From positions 62,001 through 126,000 of the forward strand of contig JAJCZU010000003.1 in NCBI GenBank assembly GCA_029262235.1: a stretch of 64,000 nucleotides of DNA, in the 5' to 3' direction. Each line of letters begins with the position of its first letter. Within the stretch, counting starts at the first letter, position 1. This stretch comes from Candidatus Eiseniibacteriota bacterium (GTDB taxonomy: Bacteria > Orphanbacterota > Orphanbacteria > Orphanbacterales > Orphanbacteraceae). The translations under genes were made by a program, and so were the position numbers. Under the pieces are notes generated by a model, which was given only the letters and a program-made list of their open reading frames with translations, was not told the DNA's origin and made no database searches. This document shows, piece by piece, positions 46,647 to 54,371 of this stretch.

Positions 46647-47024
46647 CTAGACGGCCTCCTTCGGAGGCCTGAGGATGCTCAGGAATTCCATGCGAAAGTA
46701 CATCCCCCACTTGCTCTTCGGTCGCAGGGGATCGTTCCAGAACGGCTCGCTCGCGCACCAGACCCTGTACGGGTTGCCGCCGCGCCGCCGCTTCAGAACG
46801 CCTGTAATGTCGGCGCCGGCCGACTTGTCGCTTCCATTCGCGAGCGTGATCTTCTGCCCGGCGCCGGAATGATAGATCACGAGTTTGTCCTCGCTCTCCG
46901 AGACGATTTCCACATCCTTCTGCAGGAATTTCTTCACCTGATCCCAGTTGGCGCTCGCAGAACCGGGAAGCCCGGCCAGCACGCACAGAGTGATCCCGAT
47001 GAAGGTCGCGGCGCGCCCCGGCAC
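46647..47024 (-). CDS. Small secreted protein in the kinase operon
   Basis: About 125-aa exported protein: signal peptide (VLAGLPGSASA), then WDQVKKFLQKDVEIVSE and a basic region (VLKRRRGGNPYRVWC). One Cys only. No family recognised. The GTG at 47024 overlaps the upstream stop as TAGTG and lies 6 nt from GGGGGA; an ATG at 47030 is the alternative start. It ends 3 nt before the hybrid kinase, so it may present the signal to the kinase sensor; that is inference. Confidence 0.7.
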   Translation of the reverse strand: MPGRAATFIGITLCVLAGLPGSASANWDQVKKFLQKDVEIVSESEDKLVIYHSGAGQKITLANGSDKSAGADITGVLKRRRGGNPYRVWCASEPFWNDPLRPKSKWGMYFRMEFLSILRPPKEAV

Positions 47025-47839
47025 TACCATTCCCCCCACGTGGCGTCGAAGAAGTGGCGGTATTCGAGCCCCAGATGGAGGTCGTTGCCGCTGTTCTCGA
47101 ACGGGAAGTTCTTCTTGAAGCTGATGCGGTAGTCACCGATTTCGTAGCCGGCGTTGAACGTCACGGCCGAGTTCTTGAGATGGGCGAAGCGTATGTCGAA
47201 ATCGTCACCCGGGTTGAACGGGTCGGTGACACCGTTCAGGGCGTGAAACGCCGTGAGATAGAGATTGCACTCGTTATGCCAGACGCCGATCCCGCCGATT
47301 GCCTGCACGCGCCCGTACCGGCTCACGGTCGTGCCGCCATATGCGGAAGGGTAGAAGGGGCGTCCGAGAAAGAGACCGGCGCCGTCCGCGTCGTACCAGA
47401 TCAGCTTCGCGGTCGCGTCCGTGTCCGCCGCGTAGTACACGGTCGATTCGTCGGTGTCCGTCAGGCCGACGCGACCCGAAAGATCGAAGTGAAAGCGCTC
47501 GTTGATCACCCAGTCGTAGCCCGTTGTCAGCATGGCGCCGTCTTCGGAGAAGGTGGCGTCGTCCTTCTGGTCGATCGCGCGCTGATAGATGCCCCCCACG
47601 CGCCAGGGGCCGCGTCCGAACTGAACGCCCGTGTTATGGCGATAGACGGTCGGCTCCTTGCGCTCGCCCGCGACCCATGCCTCCGTGATCTGCATGAGTT
47701 CATAGGAAATGAATACGTCGTCGAACGTATTGCCCGCCGACGGGCCCGGGGTCAGCAGGAGCAGTGCCGGAAGCACGAACGCGAACGGCCATGCGCTTCG
47801 CGAACTCTGTCGTGCCTGTCTGTCATGCGAAACTGGCAA
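47024..47839 (-). CDS. Outer-membrane beta-barrel protein, first gene of the kinase operon
   Basis: 271-aa exported protein with signal peptide (LLLLTPGPSAGN) and about ten to twelve beta strands, ending LGLEYRHFFDATWGEW. No known domain; no porin or lipase signature. A TTG start with GGGGG upstream fits; no ATG gives a signal peptide. It is followed without gap by a small secreted protein and the hybrid kinase, so it may be part of an envelope-sensing module. Confidence 0.7.
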   Translation of the reverse strand: MPVSHDRQARQSSRSAWPFAFVLPALLLLTPGPSAGNTFDDVFISYELMQITEAWVAGERKEPTVYRHNTGVQFGRGPWRVGGIYQRAIDQKDDATFSEDGAMLTTGYDWVINERFHFDLSGRVGLTDTDESTVYYAADTDATAKLIWYDADGAGLFLGRPFYPSAYGGTTVSRYGRVQAIGGIGVWHNECNLYLTAFHALNGVTDPFNPGDDFDIRFAHLKNSAVTFNAGYEIGDYRISFKKNFPFENSGNDLHLGLEYRHFFDATWGEW

Positions 47840-48002
47840 GAGAACCCCCGGTCGCTCGAAAAGTCCGTGTCGAGAGAGATGTCTCTCGCTGCGAGAGAAT
47901 TCCGCCTCTCATGGAACTGTTCGGCTGTCGGGAGAAAGGGCTTGATCTCATGAGGATGAAAAAACAGCGGGAAAAGGGCAGGGTGACCTGCCGAGGCTCG
48001 CT

Positions 48003-48677
48003 TCAGGCGGATTCTCCTGTGGGATCGAGCTGCAGCAGGAACGGATTCGTGCGTCGCTCCTCGCCCATGGTCGTGTCGGGTCCATGCCCGGAATGGATGG
48101 CGATCTCGTCGGGGAGGGTACGCATGAGGTCGCGCAATGTCCCCATCAGCGTCGCGTAGTCGCCGCCGGGGAGGTCCGTGCGTCCGATCGACCCCTGAAA
48201 GAGCACGTCGCCGCCGATCATCCGGTTATCCAGAAAGAAGCTGACGCTGCCGGGAGAATGACCGGGCGTAAGTAGAAGGGAAAGAGTCAGGCCGGCGAGT
48301 TCGAGCTGCTCGAGGCCGTCGAGAAGATGGTCGACTCCCGGCACGACCGGAGGCGTGATTCCGAACAGGCGCGCGTGGTCGGGCGCCGCTTCGAGGATCG
48401 GAATCTCGTGGGAGTGCAGATAGAACGGGATCGAGTAGTGGTCCTTCAGCGCCTGGACGGCGCCGATATGGTCGAGATGCGCATGGGTGTTCACGATCGC
48501 GACCGGGGACCAGCCGCGCCGGTCCAGTTCGGTGATCAGGCGCTCGGCTTCATCGCCGGGATCGATCACGATCGTCTCGGGCGAGTCGGTCGCCTTCAGG
48601 AAGAACGTGTTTTCCTGGAACGGGCCGACGGTGATTCCGAGAAGTTCCGTGTAGTCGTGTTGCGTGCGCGTGTTCAA
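48003..48677 (-). CDS. Metallo-beta-lactamase fold hydrolase, glyoxalase II-like
   Basis: 224-aa soluble dizinc hydrolase. Metal motifs: THAHLDH (HxHxDH), TPGHSPGSVSF, GGDVLF and a final SGHGPDT. Short members of this group act on thioesters such as S-lactoylglutathione or related persulfides; the substrate here is open. The TTG start overlaps the upstream lipoprotein stop as TTGA and has GGGAG upstream. Confidence 0.88.
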   Translation of the reverse strand: MNTRTQHDYTELLGITVGPFQENTFFLKATDSPETIVIDPGDEAERLITELDRRGWSPVAIVNTHAHLDHIGAVQALKDHYSIPFYLHSHEIPILEAAPDHARLFGITPPVVPGVDHLLDGLEQLELAGLTLSLLLTPGHSPGSVSFFLDNRMIGGDVLFQGSIGRTDLPGGDYATLMGTLRDLMRTLPDEIAIHSGHGPDTTMGEERRTNPFLLQLDPTGESA

Positions 48678-49102
48678 TTGTTCTTTGCTCCCTGATCGAT
48701 CCAGTCTGCGATGATTCTCTGCTGCGTGATGAGGAGCGGCGTGCCCGTGAGGGGCATCCGCGATCCGAAGGGCGGCGAGGTCGTCGTTTTGGTGTAGAGG
48801 CTGCTCGCGCCGCTGTTTCCGGGCACGACCGTATTCCCCGTGTTCCCCCCGGCGATCGTGGACGCGTAGGTGCGAAGGTCCAGGCCGCCGTTTCCGACGG
48901 CGGATCCGTGGCAGTTCGAGCTCAGGCACCCCTTGGTCTGCAGAACGGCGCGTACGTCCGTGTAGGTCGACAGCGTGTCCGCCCCGCCGTGATTCCCGCC
49001 ACCGTTGCCGTCGGGTTCCGTACCGAGGTCTCCGCAGCCTGTCATGAGCAGCGCTGTGACGAGCGCGAACGAAAGGAGGCAGGCTCCCTGGAATCGAGGC
49101 AT
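48674..49102 (-). CDS. Lipoprotein with a single CX4CH haem-like motif
   Basis: 142-aa lipoprotein: lipobox MTGC (Cys22), a Gly/Asn-rich linker, then VLQTKGCLSSNCHGSAVGNGGLDL. The latter is like the planctomycete cytochrome c-like (PSCyt) and cytochrome c551/c552-type folds, but the haem motif is C-x4-C-H rather than C-x2-C-H. A Met within SRMPLTG could be the second axial ligand. Ends IADWIDQGAKNN, typical of such domains. Coupled to the MBL gene. Confidence 0.75.
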   Translation of the reverse strand: MPRFQGACLLSFALVTALLMTGCGDLGTEPDGNGGGNHGGADTLSTYTDVRAVLQTKGCLSSNCHGSAVGNGGLDLRTYASTIAGGNTGNTVVPGNSGASSLYTKTTTSPPFGSRMPLTGTPLLITQQRIIADWIDQGAKNN

Positions 49103-49171
49103 AGGGCGAATCCTTTCATCGACGGGGGATGACCGGGATACTTACGATTGCGCGAAAGAGGAGTCGGGGGC

Positions 49172-49212
49172 AAAAAAAATGACCCCGAACGGCGAACCGT
49201 CCGGGGTCATTA
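49172..49212 (-). terminator. Rho-independent terminator after the twin secreted genes
   Basis: Stem AATGACCCCG-ACGG / CCGT-CGGGGTCATT with loop near 49193-49196, followed on the minus strand by eight Ts (plus-strand AAAAAAAA at 49172-49179). Confidence 0.8.
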
Positions 49213-49229
49213 TAATCAAACCGCACTGA

Positions 49230-49943
49230 CTAACGGAAGAGACCCTTGACGTCAGTCCAACTGCTCTGTTCGGTAGCCGTCGAGCCACCGCAGTTGTCTT
49301 CGATCGAGAAGTTCCCGTTCGTATGATGCGTATAACCGGCAGGAATCGTGAAGTTGCCGTTGCACGGCGTATCACTGTACGTAGCGTCGATCGTACCGAC
49401 GCAACCCGCGACGAGCGAGCCGTACGTACCACCCTGACCGTAAACCAGATCCGTGTGCCAGTCTCCGGAGATGCCCGGGGGGCAGCCGAAGAGCGCATTG
49501 ATCGTGGTCGTCATGCCATTCGTCGTACCTTCGATCATCAGGGTGCCGTCCGTGAACGTACCCGGATTCGCGAAGTCGGCATTAGCGGCCGCATCTTCGT
49601 ACACCTGGAAAGTACCAGGTCCGTAGATCGTGTAATGAATCCCTCCGAAGTCCGTCGTCCCGAGCGACGTCGCAGTCAATTCGAAGGTGTACTCATTCGC
49701 GTTGCTTCCCGTTTCGAGGAAGTTGAGCGGTCCGTTGAACGGATCGGCCTGATAGGCCTCTCCGGTCACGCCATGCAGTGTAAAGGTGTTACCGCCAGGG
49801 TGGCTGTGCGTGCCGAGTACGTACCCGTCCGCGTCTACCTTACCCTGTGAACCCCAATCGATTAAGAAGTCTGTCCCCGCTGTTGCTGTTCCCGTAAGTG
49901 CTGTAACCAATACGAGGGAGAGACCGATGCAGAACCTTTTCAT
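49230..49943 (-). CDS. Secreted beta-rich protein with SW-VK-LF tail (paralogue 2)
   Basis: 237-aa exported protein: signal peptide (ALTGTATAG), then a Thr/Gly/Asn-rich all-beta body with few Cys, and the tail SSWTDVKGLFR. A second ATG was chosen because AGAGAGGA lies 7 nt before it. The body shares layout with the upstream gene (FGGIHYTIYGPGTFQVYEDA versus FGVYTYGPNTFVGLYEDA). The protein resembles PEP-CTERM-like or choice-of-anchor proteins in style but lacks a hydrophobic anchor. Followed by a strong terminator. Confidence 0.72.
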   Translation of the reverse strand: MKRFCIGLSLVLVTALTGTATAGTDFLIDWGSQGKVDADGYVLGTHSHPGGNTFTLHGVTGEAYQADPFNGPLNFLETGSNANEYTFELTATSLGTTDFGGIHYTIYGPGTFQVYEDAAANADFANPGTFTDGTLMIEGTTNGMTTTINALFGCPPGISGDWHTDLVYGQGGTYGSLVAGCVGTIDATYSDTPCNGNFTIPAGYTHHTNGNFSIEDNCGGSTATEQSSWTDVKGLFR

Positions 49944-49967
49944 GTTCTTGTCCTCTCTGTTCATTGG

Positions 49968-50633
49968 TTACTGGAACAGCTCTTTGACTTCGGTCCACGA
50001 CGCGTCTTCGGTGGCCGTAGCGCACAGAAGGCTGATTTCGCCGTCGATGTCCCAGACATAACCGACCGGCACGCCCGGATCGCCATGTCCGATGACTGCG
50101 AAGTCCGTGGTCGTGCAACCGGTGAGATTCGCGAGCTGCGAACCGGCGTTCCAGCCGATCGTGCCAGCGAGCGAACCGTCAAGCGTGCTGAGGTTGACCG
50201 TGATCGTGAGATCAGGGCTGATACCACCGAGAATCAACGCGCCGTCCACAAACGTGGCCGGGGCCGAAGCATTCTGCGGGTTGGTGCCGTAGGCGTAAGC
50301 CGTACCGCCACCGATGGCATCTTCGTACAGGCCGACGAACGTGTTCGGACCGTACGTGTAGACGCCGAAGAGGCCGCCCAGCGTATCCGCGGTCGCGATA
50401 AAGTCCGAAAGCATGTAGAACGTGTACTGGTTATTACCGAAGTCGGTGGTCAGATACGTGCCGTTTGCACTCTGAATCTGGCCAAGGGCTTCGTAATAGT
50501 TGTTCGGTGCCGTGAAGTCACCGCCTGTCACCGGGAACGTATAATCGAACCCGCTGATGTCCACAAGCTGGACGGCGGTGGCCGGTACGGCCACGAACAG
50601 GAGCATTGCGATGGAAATTCTTAGCAATTTCAA
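49968..50633 (-). CDS. Secreted beta-rich protein with SW-VK-LF tail (paralogue 1)
   Basis: 221-aa exported protein; signal peptide (LLFVAVPATAVQ), Gly/Asn/Thr-rich beta body and the tail ASWTEVKELFQ, nearly the same as the tail of the next gene. A TTG with AGGAGGGG 7 nt upstream is the start. The two genes are 25 bp apart on one strand and similar in size, so they form a tandem pair of exported, probably interacting, structural or adhesin-like proteins. Confidence 0.72.
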   Translation of the reverse strand: MKLLRISIAMLLFVAVPATAVQLVDISGFDYTFPVTGGDFTAPNNYYEALGQIQSANGTYLTTDFGNNQYTFYMLSDFIATADTLGGLFGVYTYGPNTFVGLYEDAIGGGTAYAYGTNPQNASAPATFVDGALILGGISPDLTITVNLSTLDGSLAGTIGWNAGSQLANLTGCTTTDFAVIGHGDPGVPVGYVWDIDGEISLLCATATEDASWTEVKELFQ

Positions 50634-51028
50634 CTGAGAACCCCTCCTTGTTTGGCTGCTGCAATTTGCCTGTTTCATTCCAAAAATCGAATAAAGCCCC
50701 ACACCGTAACTGCTGTTTCCGGCAACCTTTACGGGAGGAAATTGTGGAGACATCTTCGCCTATGGAGAGAAGATTACCAGATTTCCGGGAAAACTTCAAT
50801 CCAAATCGTCGATTTCTGTTCAGTAAGTATCCAGTCCGGGCAGGATGGTCTTTGCGGTACGAAAGAATCTTAGCGGATTCAAAGGGGCGGAATCAAGCGA
50901 AATCGGGCTTCGGGGGGCCAGGGGCTCGAAATCGCACGGGGACTGCCAGGGTGCGGAGCGAGGGAAGACCGGCCTGTGAACGGATTCTGGCCGATCATCC
51001 CTCGAATCGCCGCAAGTATCTGCAAAAA
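50634..51028. other. 395-bp intergenic region with a degenerate repeat (copy F)
   Basis: 5' region of the twin secreted genes and 3' region of the M24 peptidase. Positions 50935-50976 contain GCCAGGGTGCGGAGCGAGGG and GACCGGCCT, matching the right half of palindrome copy D; the left half is not seen. No gene found. Confidence 0.5.
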
Positions 51029-52147
51029 TTAGACTTCGAGTATCTTGGCGAAACGGGTCAGGTTCTTACCGCCTTCCGGGGTCACGAGGATCAGGTCCTC
51101 GAGCCGGATTCCGCCGTGCCCCTTATAATAGAGGCCGGGTTCGACGGTGATGACATGGCCGACCCGGAGCTTCCCTTTCGCCTTGGAAACGCGCGGCATT
51201 TCATGAATGTCGAGCCCCACCCCGTGGCCCGTGCCGTGGATGAAGCCCTCCATCTTGCCGTTCGTCATGTTCGTCTGAAAGCCGGCCTCTTCGAAATGGT
51301 CGTGGATCGCCTTGTGAATCAGGTCGGCGCGGGCGCCCGGCTTGATCATCGTCATCGCGATTCGCTGGCCCTCGCGTACGGCCCGGAACATTTTCTTGAC
51401 CGTAGGAGTCGCCTTGCCCTTTACGACCGTGCGCGTAATGTCGGCCCAGTAGTAGTGGGTCAGCGAGCGTGGAAAGATATCGATGATGATGGGCTTGTTC
51501 GCGCGGAGGGCGCCGGATCCCACATTGTGAGGGTCGATGCCGTCGTCGCCGCATGCCACGATCGTGTGCGTTGCCAGGCAGCCCGCTTCCATGAGCTGCA
51601 GTTCGATCCGCTTGCGCACCATTTCCGACGTGAGCGGCTTGCCCGAAACGTAGAGCGTGCCGCGCCGCACCGACGCCGAGCGGATCCACTGGATCGCGGC
51701 TTCCATCGCCTTCTCCGCCTTGCGCTGCGTCTCCTTGATGAGCTTGACCTCGTACGAGTTCTTCGTCGCGCGCTCGGGCACGAACGCGCCTTCGACGATT
51801 TCGATCGCGATGCCGTCGGCTTCGAACCGCTTCGCGATCCCGAGCGGAAACTGCTCCGGCACGGTGATCGTACCTACGTCCTTGTCCCGCAGAAACTGGA
51901 GCGCCGCGTCGTAGAGGTCCATGCCGCCCGCTTTGGCGGCCAGCCCGGAAAGCGCGAGAACTTCGTCGACGTCCGACTCCTCGCCGGCGCGCCCCACTTC
52001 AAAGTCCGTGACGATCAGGTAGCGTTTGCGACCGACGTGAGCGTATGCGAAAGGATCGCCGCATCGGAAACCCGCGAGATAGAGAAGGTCCGCGTCGGTT
52101 TCGCTGCTGGCGTAGTGAAAAATCGCTGATTTGCTGGACTTGCTCAT
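51029..52147 (-). CDS. M24 family metallopeptidase (Xaa-Pro peptidase-like)
   Basis: 372-aa pita-bread-fold peptidase. Metal ligands are seen in order: two Asp (IIIDIFPRSLTHYYWADITRT), His in FIHGTGHGVGLDIHE, Glu in TVEPGLYY and Glu in GGIRLED. N-terminal creatinase-like domain is shorter than in PepP. Probably removes Xaa-Pro dipeptides in the cytoplasm. Confidence 0.9.
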   Translation of the reverse strand: MSKSSKSAIFHYASSETDADLLYLAGFRCGDPFAYAHVGRKRYLIVTDFEVGRAGEESDVDEVLALSGLAAKAGGMDLYDAALQFLRDKDVGTITVPEQFPLGIAKRFEADGIAIEIVEGAFVPERATKNSYEVKLIKETQRKAEKAMEAAIQWIRSASVRRGTLYVSGKPLTSEMVRKRIELQLMEAGCLATHTIVACGDDGIDPHNVGSGALRANKPIIIDIFPRSLTHYYWADITRTVVKGKATPTVKKMFRAVREGQRIAMTMIKPGARADLIHKAIHDHFEEAGFQTNMTNGKMEGFIHGTGHGVGLDIHEMPRVSKAKGKLRVGHVITVEPGLYYKGHGGIRLEDLILVTPEGGKNLTRFAKILEV

Positions 52148-52221
52148 GAAATGGAACCCTTACTGAAAATGGAACCCCTGCTGATGATGTGACGGGAACT
52201 CTACGGTACCGTGCCGACCGA

Positions 52222-53298
52222 TCATGGAAGGAATGCGATCGTTTCGTCAAGCCGTCCGACAACCCTGTCGGGCGCGGCGCCGCGTACCTCGTCCTCGTCC
52301 CGAAAACCGCCGAGCACCGCGATCGTATAGAGACCGGCCGCGCGCCCCGCGTGTATATCCACACTGGTGTCCCCCACGAAGATCGACTCACCCGCGCTCC
52401 GGCCGAAATCGGAGAGCGCGCGCTCGATCAGAAGGGGACTCGGTTTTTTCTCCTCTTCCGTCTCAGGACCGTAGATCCGCTCGCACTGCGCAAGGCCGAG
52501 AGCTTCACAGATCTTTTCCGTGAATGGACGCGGCTTGTTCGAAACCACCCCGATCGGAATCGCGCGGTCGGTGAGGGCATCGAGAAGCGGCAGGGCGCCG
52601 GGAATCAGGGCCGTGTGGTCCGCGAGATGCTCGTCGTAGTGGGCGGTGTAGATCGCGTGCGCCTCGTCGAGCCGGGACGCGTGCTCCTCGCCGAGGGCCT
52701 GCGACAGCAGATGCCGTACTCCATGGCCGACGAACGCCCTGATCTCGGGAAGCGTGCGCGTGGGGAGCCCGAGTTTCGCGAGCGCGAAGTTCGAGGAAAC
52801 CGCGATGTCCTGCAGGCTGTCGGCGATCGTGCCGTCGAAATCGAAGAGCGCGAGCCGGAGCGGGGACGGAAGAGGCGCGGGGAGCGACTTCTCAATGTGT
52901 CGCAGAGCCCCGTCACGGGCGAGCGCCTTGATCAGATCGCGATCGCCCTCGAGAAAGGGAAGCGCCGCCGCGTGTTCGGGCGTGACCCACTCGATGCGCC
53001 CGCCGTCGAGCGCCGCCGGTTCGCCACGGAGACGGACCGCGTAGAACTGGAGGTCGACCGTGCGATCGCCGTATTCGTGCACACCCTGCGCCACGAGCGC
53101 GCCGACTTCGGATTCGACGCCGAGCTCTTCGCGCAGTTCCCGCACGAGGGCCGAAAGCGGCTGCTCCCCGTCCTCGATCTTGCCGCCGGGAAACTCCCAG
53201 CGTCCGGGAAATGCGCCTCCGGGCGGGCGTTCCGCCGCCAGCATGCGGTCGCCGCGGACCGCGATTCCGGCCACGACTCGAATCGGGGCCGGGGTCAT
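52222..53298 (-). CDS. MutT/NUDIX - HAD phosphatase fusion
   Basis: 358-aa two-domain enzyme. Residues 1-130 are NUDIX with a complete Nudix box (G-x5-E-x7-REUXEE-x-GU, about residues 40-62) in the MutT-like context EFPGGKIEDGEQPL. Residues 145-358 are a HAD hydrolase with motif I DFDGTIADS, SNKP and GDTSVDIHAGRAAGL, closest to phosphoglycolate phosphatase/PpaX. MutT hydrolyses 8-oxo-dGTP to the monophosphate; the fused phosphatase could remove the remaining phosphate, or act on another monophosphate. The ATG has no strong ribosome binding site. Confidence 0.88.
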   Translation of the reverse strand: MTPAPIRVVAGIAVRGDRMLAAERPPGGAFPGRWEFPGGKIEDGEQPLSALVRELREELGVESEVGALVAQGVHEYGDRTVDLQFYAVRLRGEPAALDGGRIEWVTPEHAAALPFLEGDRDLIKALARDGALRHIEKSLPAPLPSPLRLALFDFDGTIADSLQDIAVSSNFALAKLGLPTRTLPEIRAFVGHGVRHLLSQALGEEHASRLDEAHAIYTAHYDEHLADHTALIPGALPLLDALTDRAIPIGVVSNKPRPFTEKICEALGLAQCERIYGPETEEEKKPSPLLIERALSDFGRSAGESIFVGDTSVDIHAGRAAGLYTIAVLGGFRDEDEVRGAAPDRVVGRLDETIAFLP

Positions 53299-53358
53299 AT
53301 ACGGACCCCGGGCCGGTCGCTCAAGAGTCTGCGGCGGGCTGTCGATCCTTGGAAAGTT

Positions 53359-53439
53359 ATGCGGAAAGATATCTGGTTCGGTGTGATTTTTACTCTCTTC
53401 GTGCTCAGCGTTGTGATGGTCCAGGCCGTCCACCGCTAG
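53359..53439 (+). CDS. Possible 26-aa single-pass membrane peptide
   Basis: ATG with GGAAAG just upstream; peptide MRKDIWFGVIFTLFVLSVVM followed by VQAVHR. It has a charged N-end, one hydrophobic helix and a basic C-end, like known small membrane proteins. It lies on the plus strand between two minus-strand genes and overlaps the trxB tail by 4 nt. No homologue can be checked here; it may be chance. Confidence 0.35.
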   Translation: MRKDIWFGVIFTLFVLSVVMVQAVHR

Positions 53440-54371
53440 GCGAGGCCGTTCTCCGCCAGCCAGCGCTCGGCATCGAGCGCCGCCATGCATCCCATGCCCG
53501 CCGCCGTGACCGCCTGACGATACACGTGATCCGCCACATCGCCTGCCGCGAACACGCCGGGCACATTTGTACTCGTGCCGTTGCTCACGATGGCGTACCC
53601 GTTCTCGTCGAGTTCGATCTTCCCTTCGACAACACTCGTGTTCGGAACATGCCCGATGCCGAGGAAGAGCCCGTCCACGTCGAAGTCGGTCACCTCATCC
53701 GTTTTGCGGTTCTGCAGACGAAGCCCCGTGACGACATCGTCGCCGAGGACTTCCGTCACGACCGTGTCCCAGATGAAATGCACTTTGTCGTTTTCCATCG
53801 CGCGGTCCTGCATGATCTTCGAAGCGCGCAGTTCGTCGCGACGATGAATGACGTGCACTTCCGACGCGAACTTCGCGAGATAGGTCGCCTCTTCCATCGC
53901 CGTGTCACCGCCGCCGACCACGGCAACTTTCTTCCCTTTGAAGAAGAACGCGTCGCAGACGGCGCAGGCGCTGACGCCCTTGCCCATCAGGCGCTGTTCG
54001 GACTCGAGGCCCAGGAATCGCGCGCTGGCACCTGTCGCTATGATCACGGCGTCGGCCGTTACGCTCTCCGCGCCCCCGTCGAGCGTGACCGTGAACGGAC
54101 GTTTCGTGAAGTCGACTTCGCTCACGGTCTTGAACATGCAGTCCGCGCCGAAGCGCTGGGCCTGCTTGCGGAAAATGTCCATCATTTCGGGGCCCATCAC
54201 GCCGTCGGCGAAGCCGGGATAGTTTTCGACGTCAGACGTGATCGTCAGCTGCCCGCCCGGCTGCTCCCCTTCGAAAACCACCGGGGGCAGTTCCGCGCGC
54301 GCGGCGTAAATCGCGGCCGTCAGCCCCGCGGGGCCGCTGCCGACAATGGCGACTTTATAATGCTCTTTCAT
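53436..54371 (-). CDS. trxB: Thioredoxin-disulfide reductase
   Basis: 311-aa flavoenzyme that reduces thioredoxin with NADPH. FAD site VAIVGSGPAGLTAAIYAAR, active-site pair CAVC (most members have CATC), NADPH site VVGGGDTAMEEATYL, and the FAD end GVFAAGDVADHVYRQAVTAAGMGCMAALDAERWL. The ATG overlaps the pepA stop as ATGA and follows GGGGGATC. Operon with pepA. A redox partner for the bacilliredoxin/thioredoxin pool. Confidence 0.95.
   Translation of the reverse strand: MKEHYKVAIVGSGPAGLTAAIYAARAELPPVVFEGEQPGGQLTITSDVENYPGFADGVMGPEMMDIFRKQAQRFGADCMFKTVSEVDFTKRPFTVTLDGGAESVTADAVIIATGASARFLGLESEQRLMGKGVSACAVCDAFFFKGKKVAVVGGGDTAMEEATYLAKFASEVHVIHRRDELRASKIMQDRAMENDKVHFIWDTVVTEVLGDDVVTGLRLQNRKTDEVTDFDVDGLFLGIGHVPNTSVVEGKIELDENGYAIVSNGTSTNVPGVFAAGDVADHVYRQAVTAAGMGCMAALDAERWLAENGLA

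Noticed and set aside
50905-50935. tRNA-like fragment (GGGGCTCGAAATCGC)
   Set aside because: No acceptor or anticodon stems can be formed around it.
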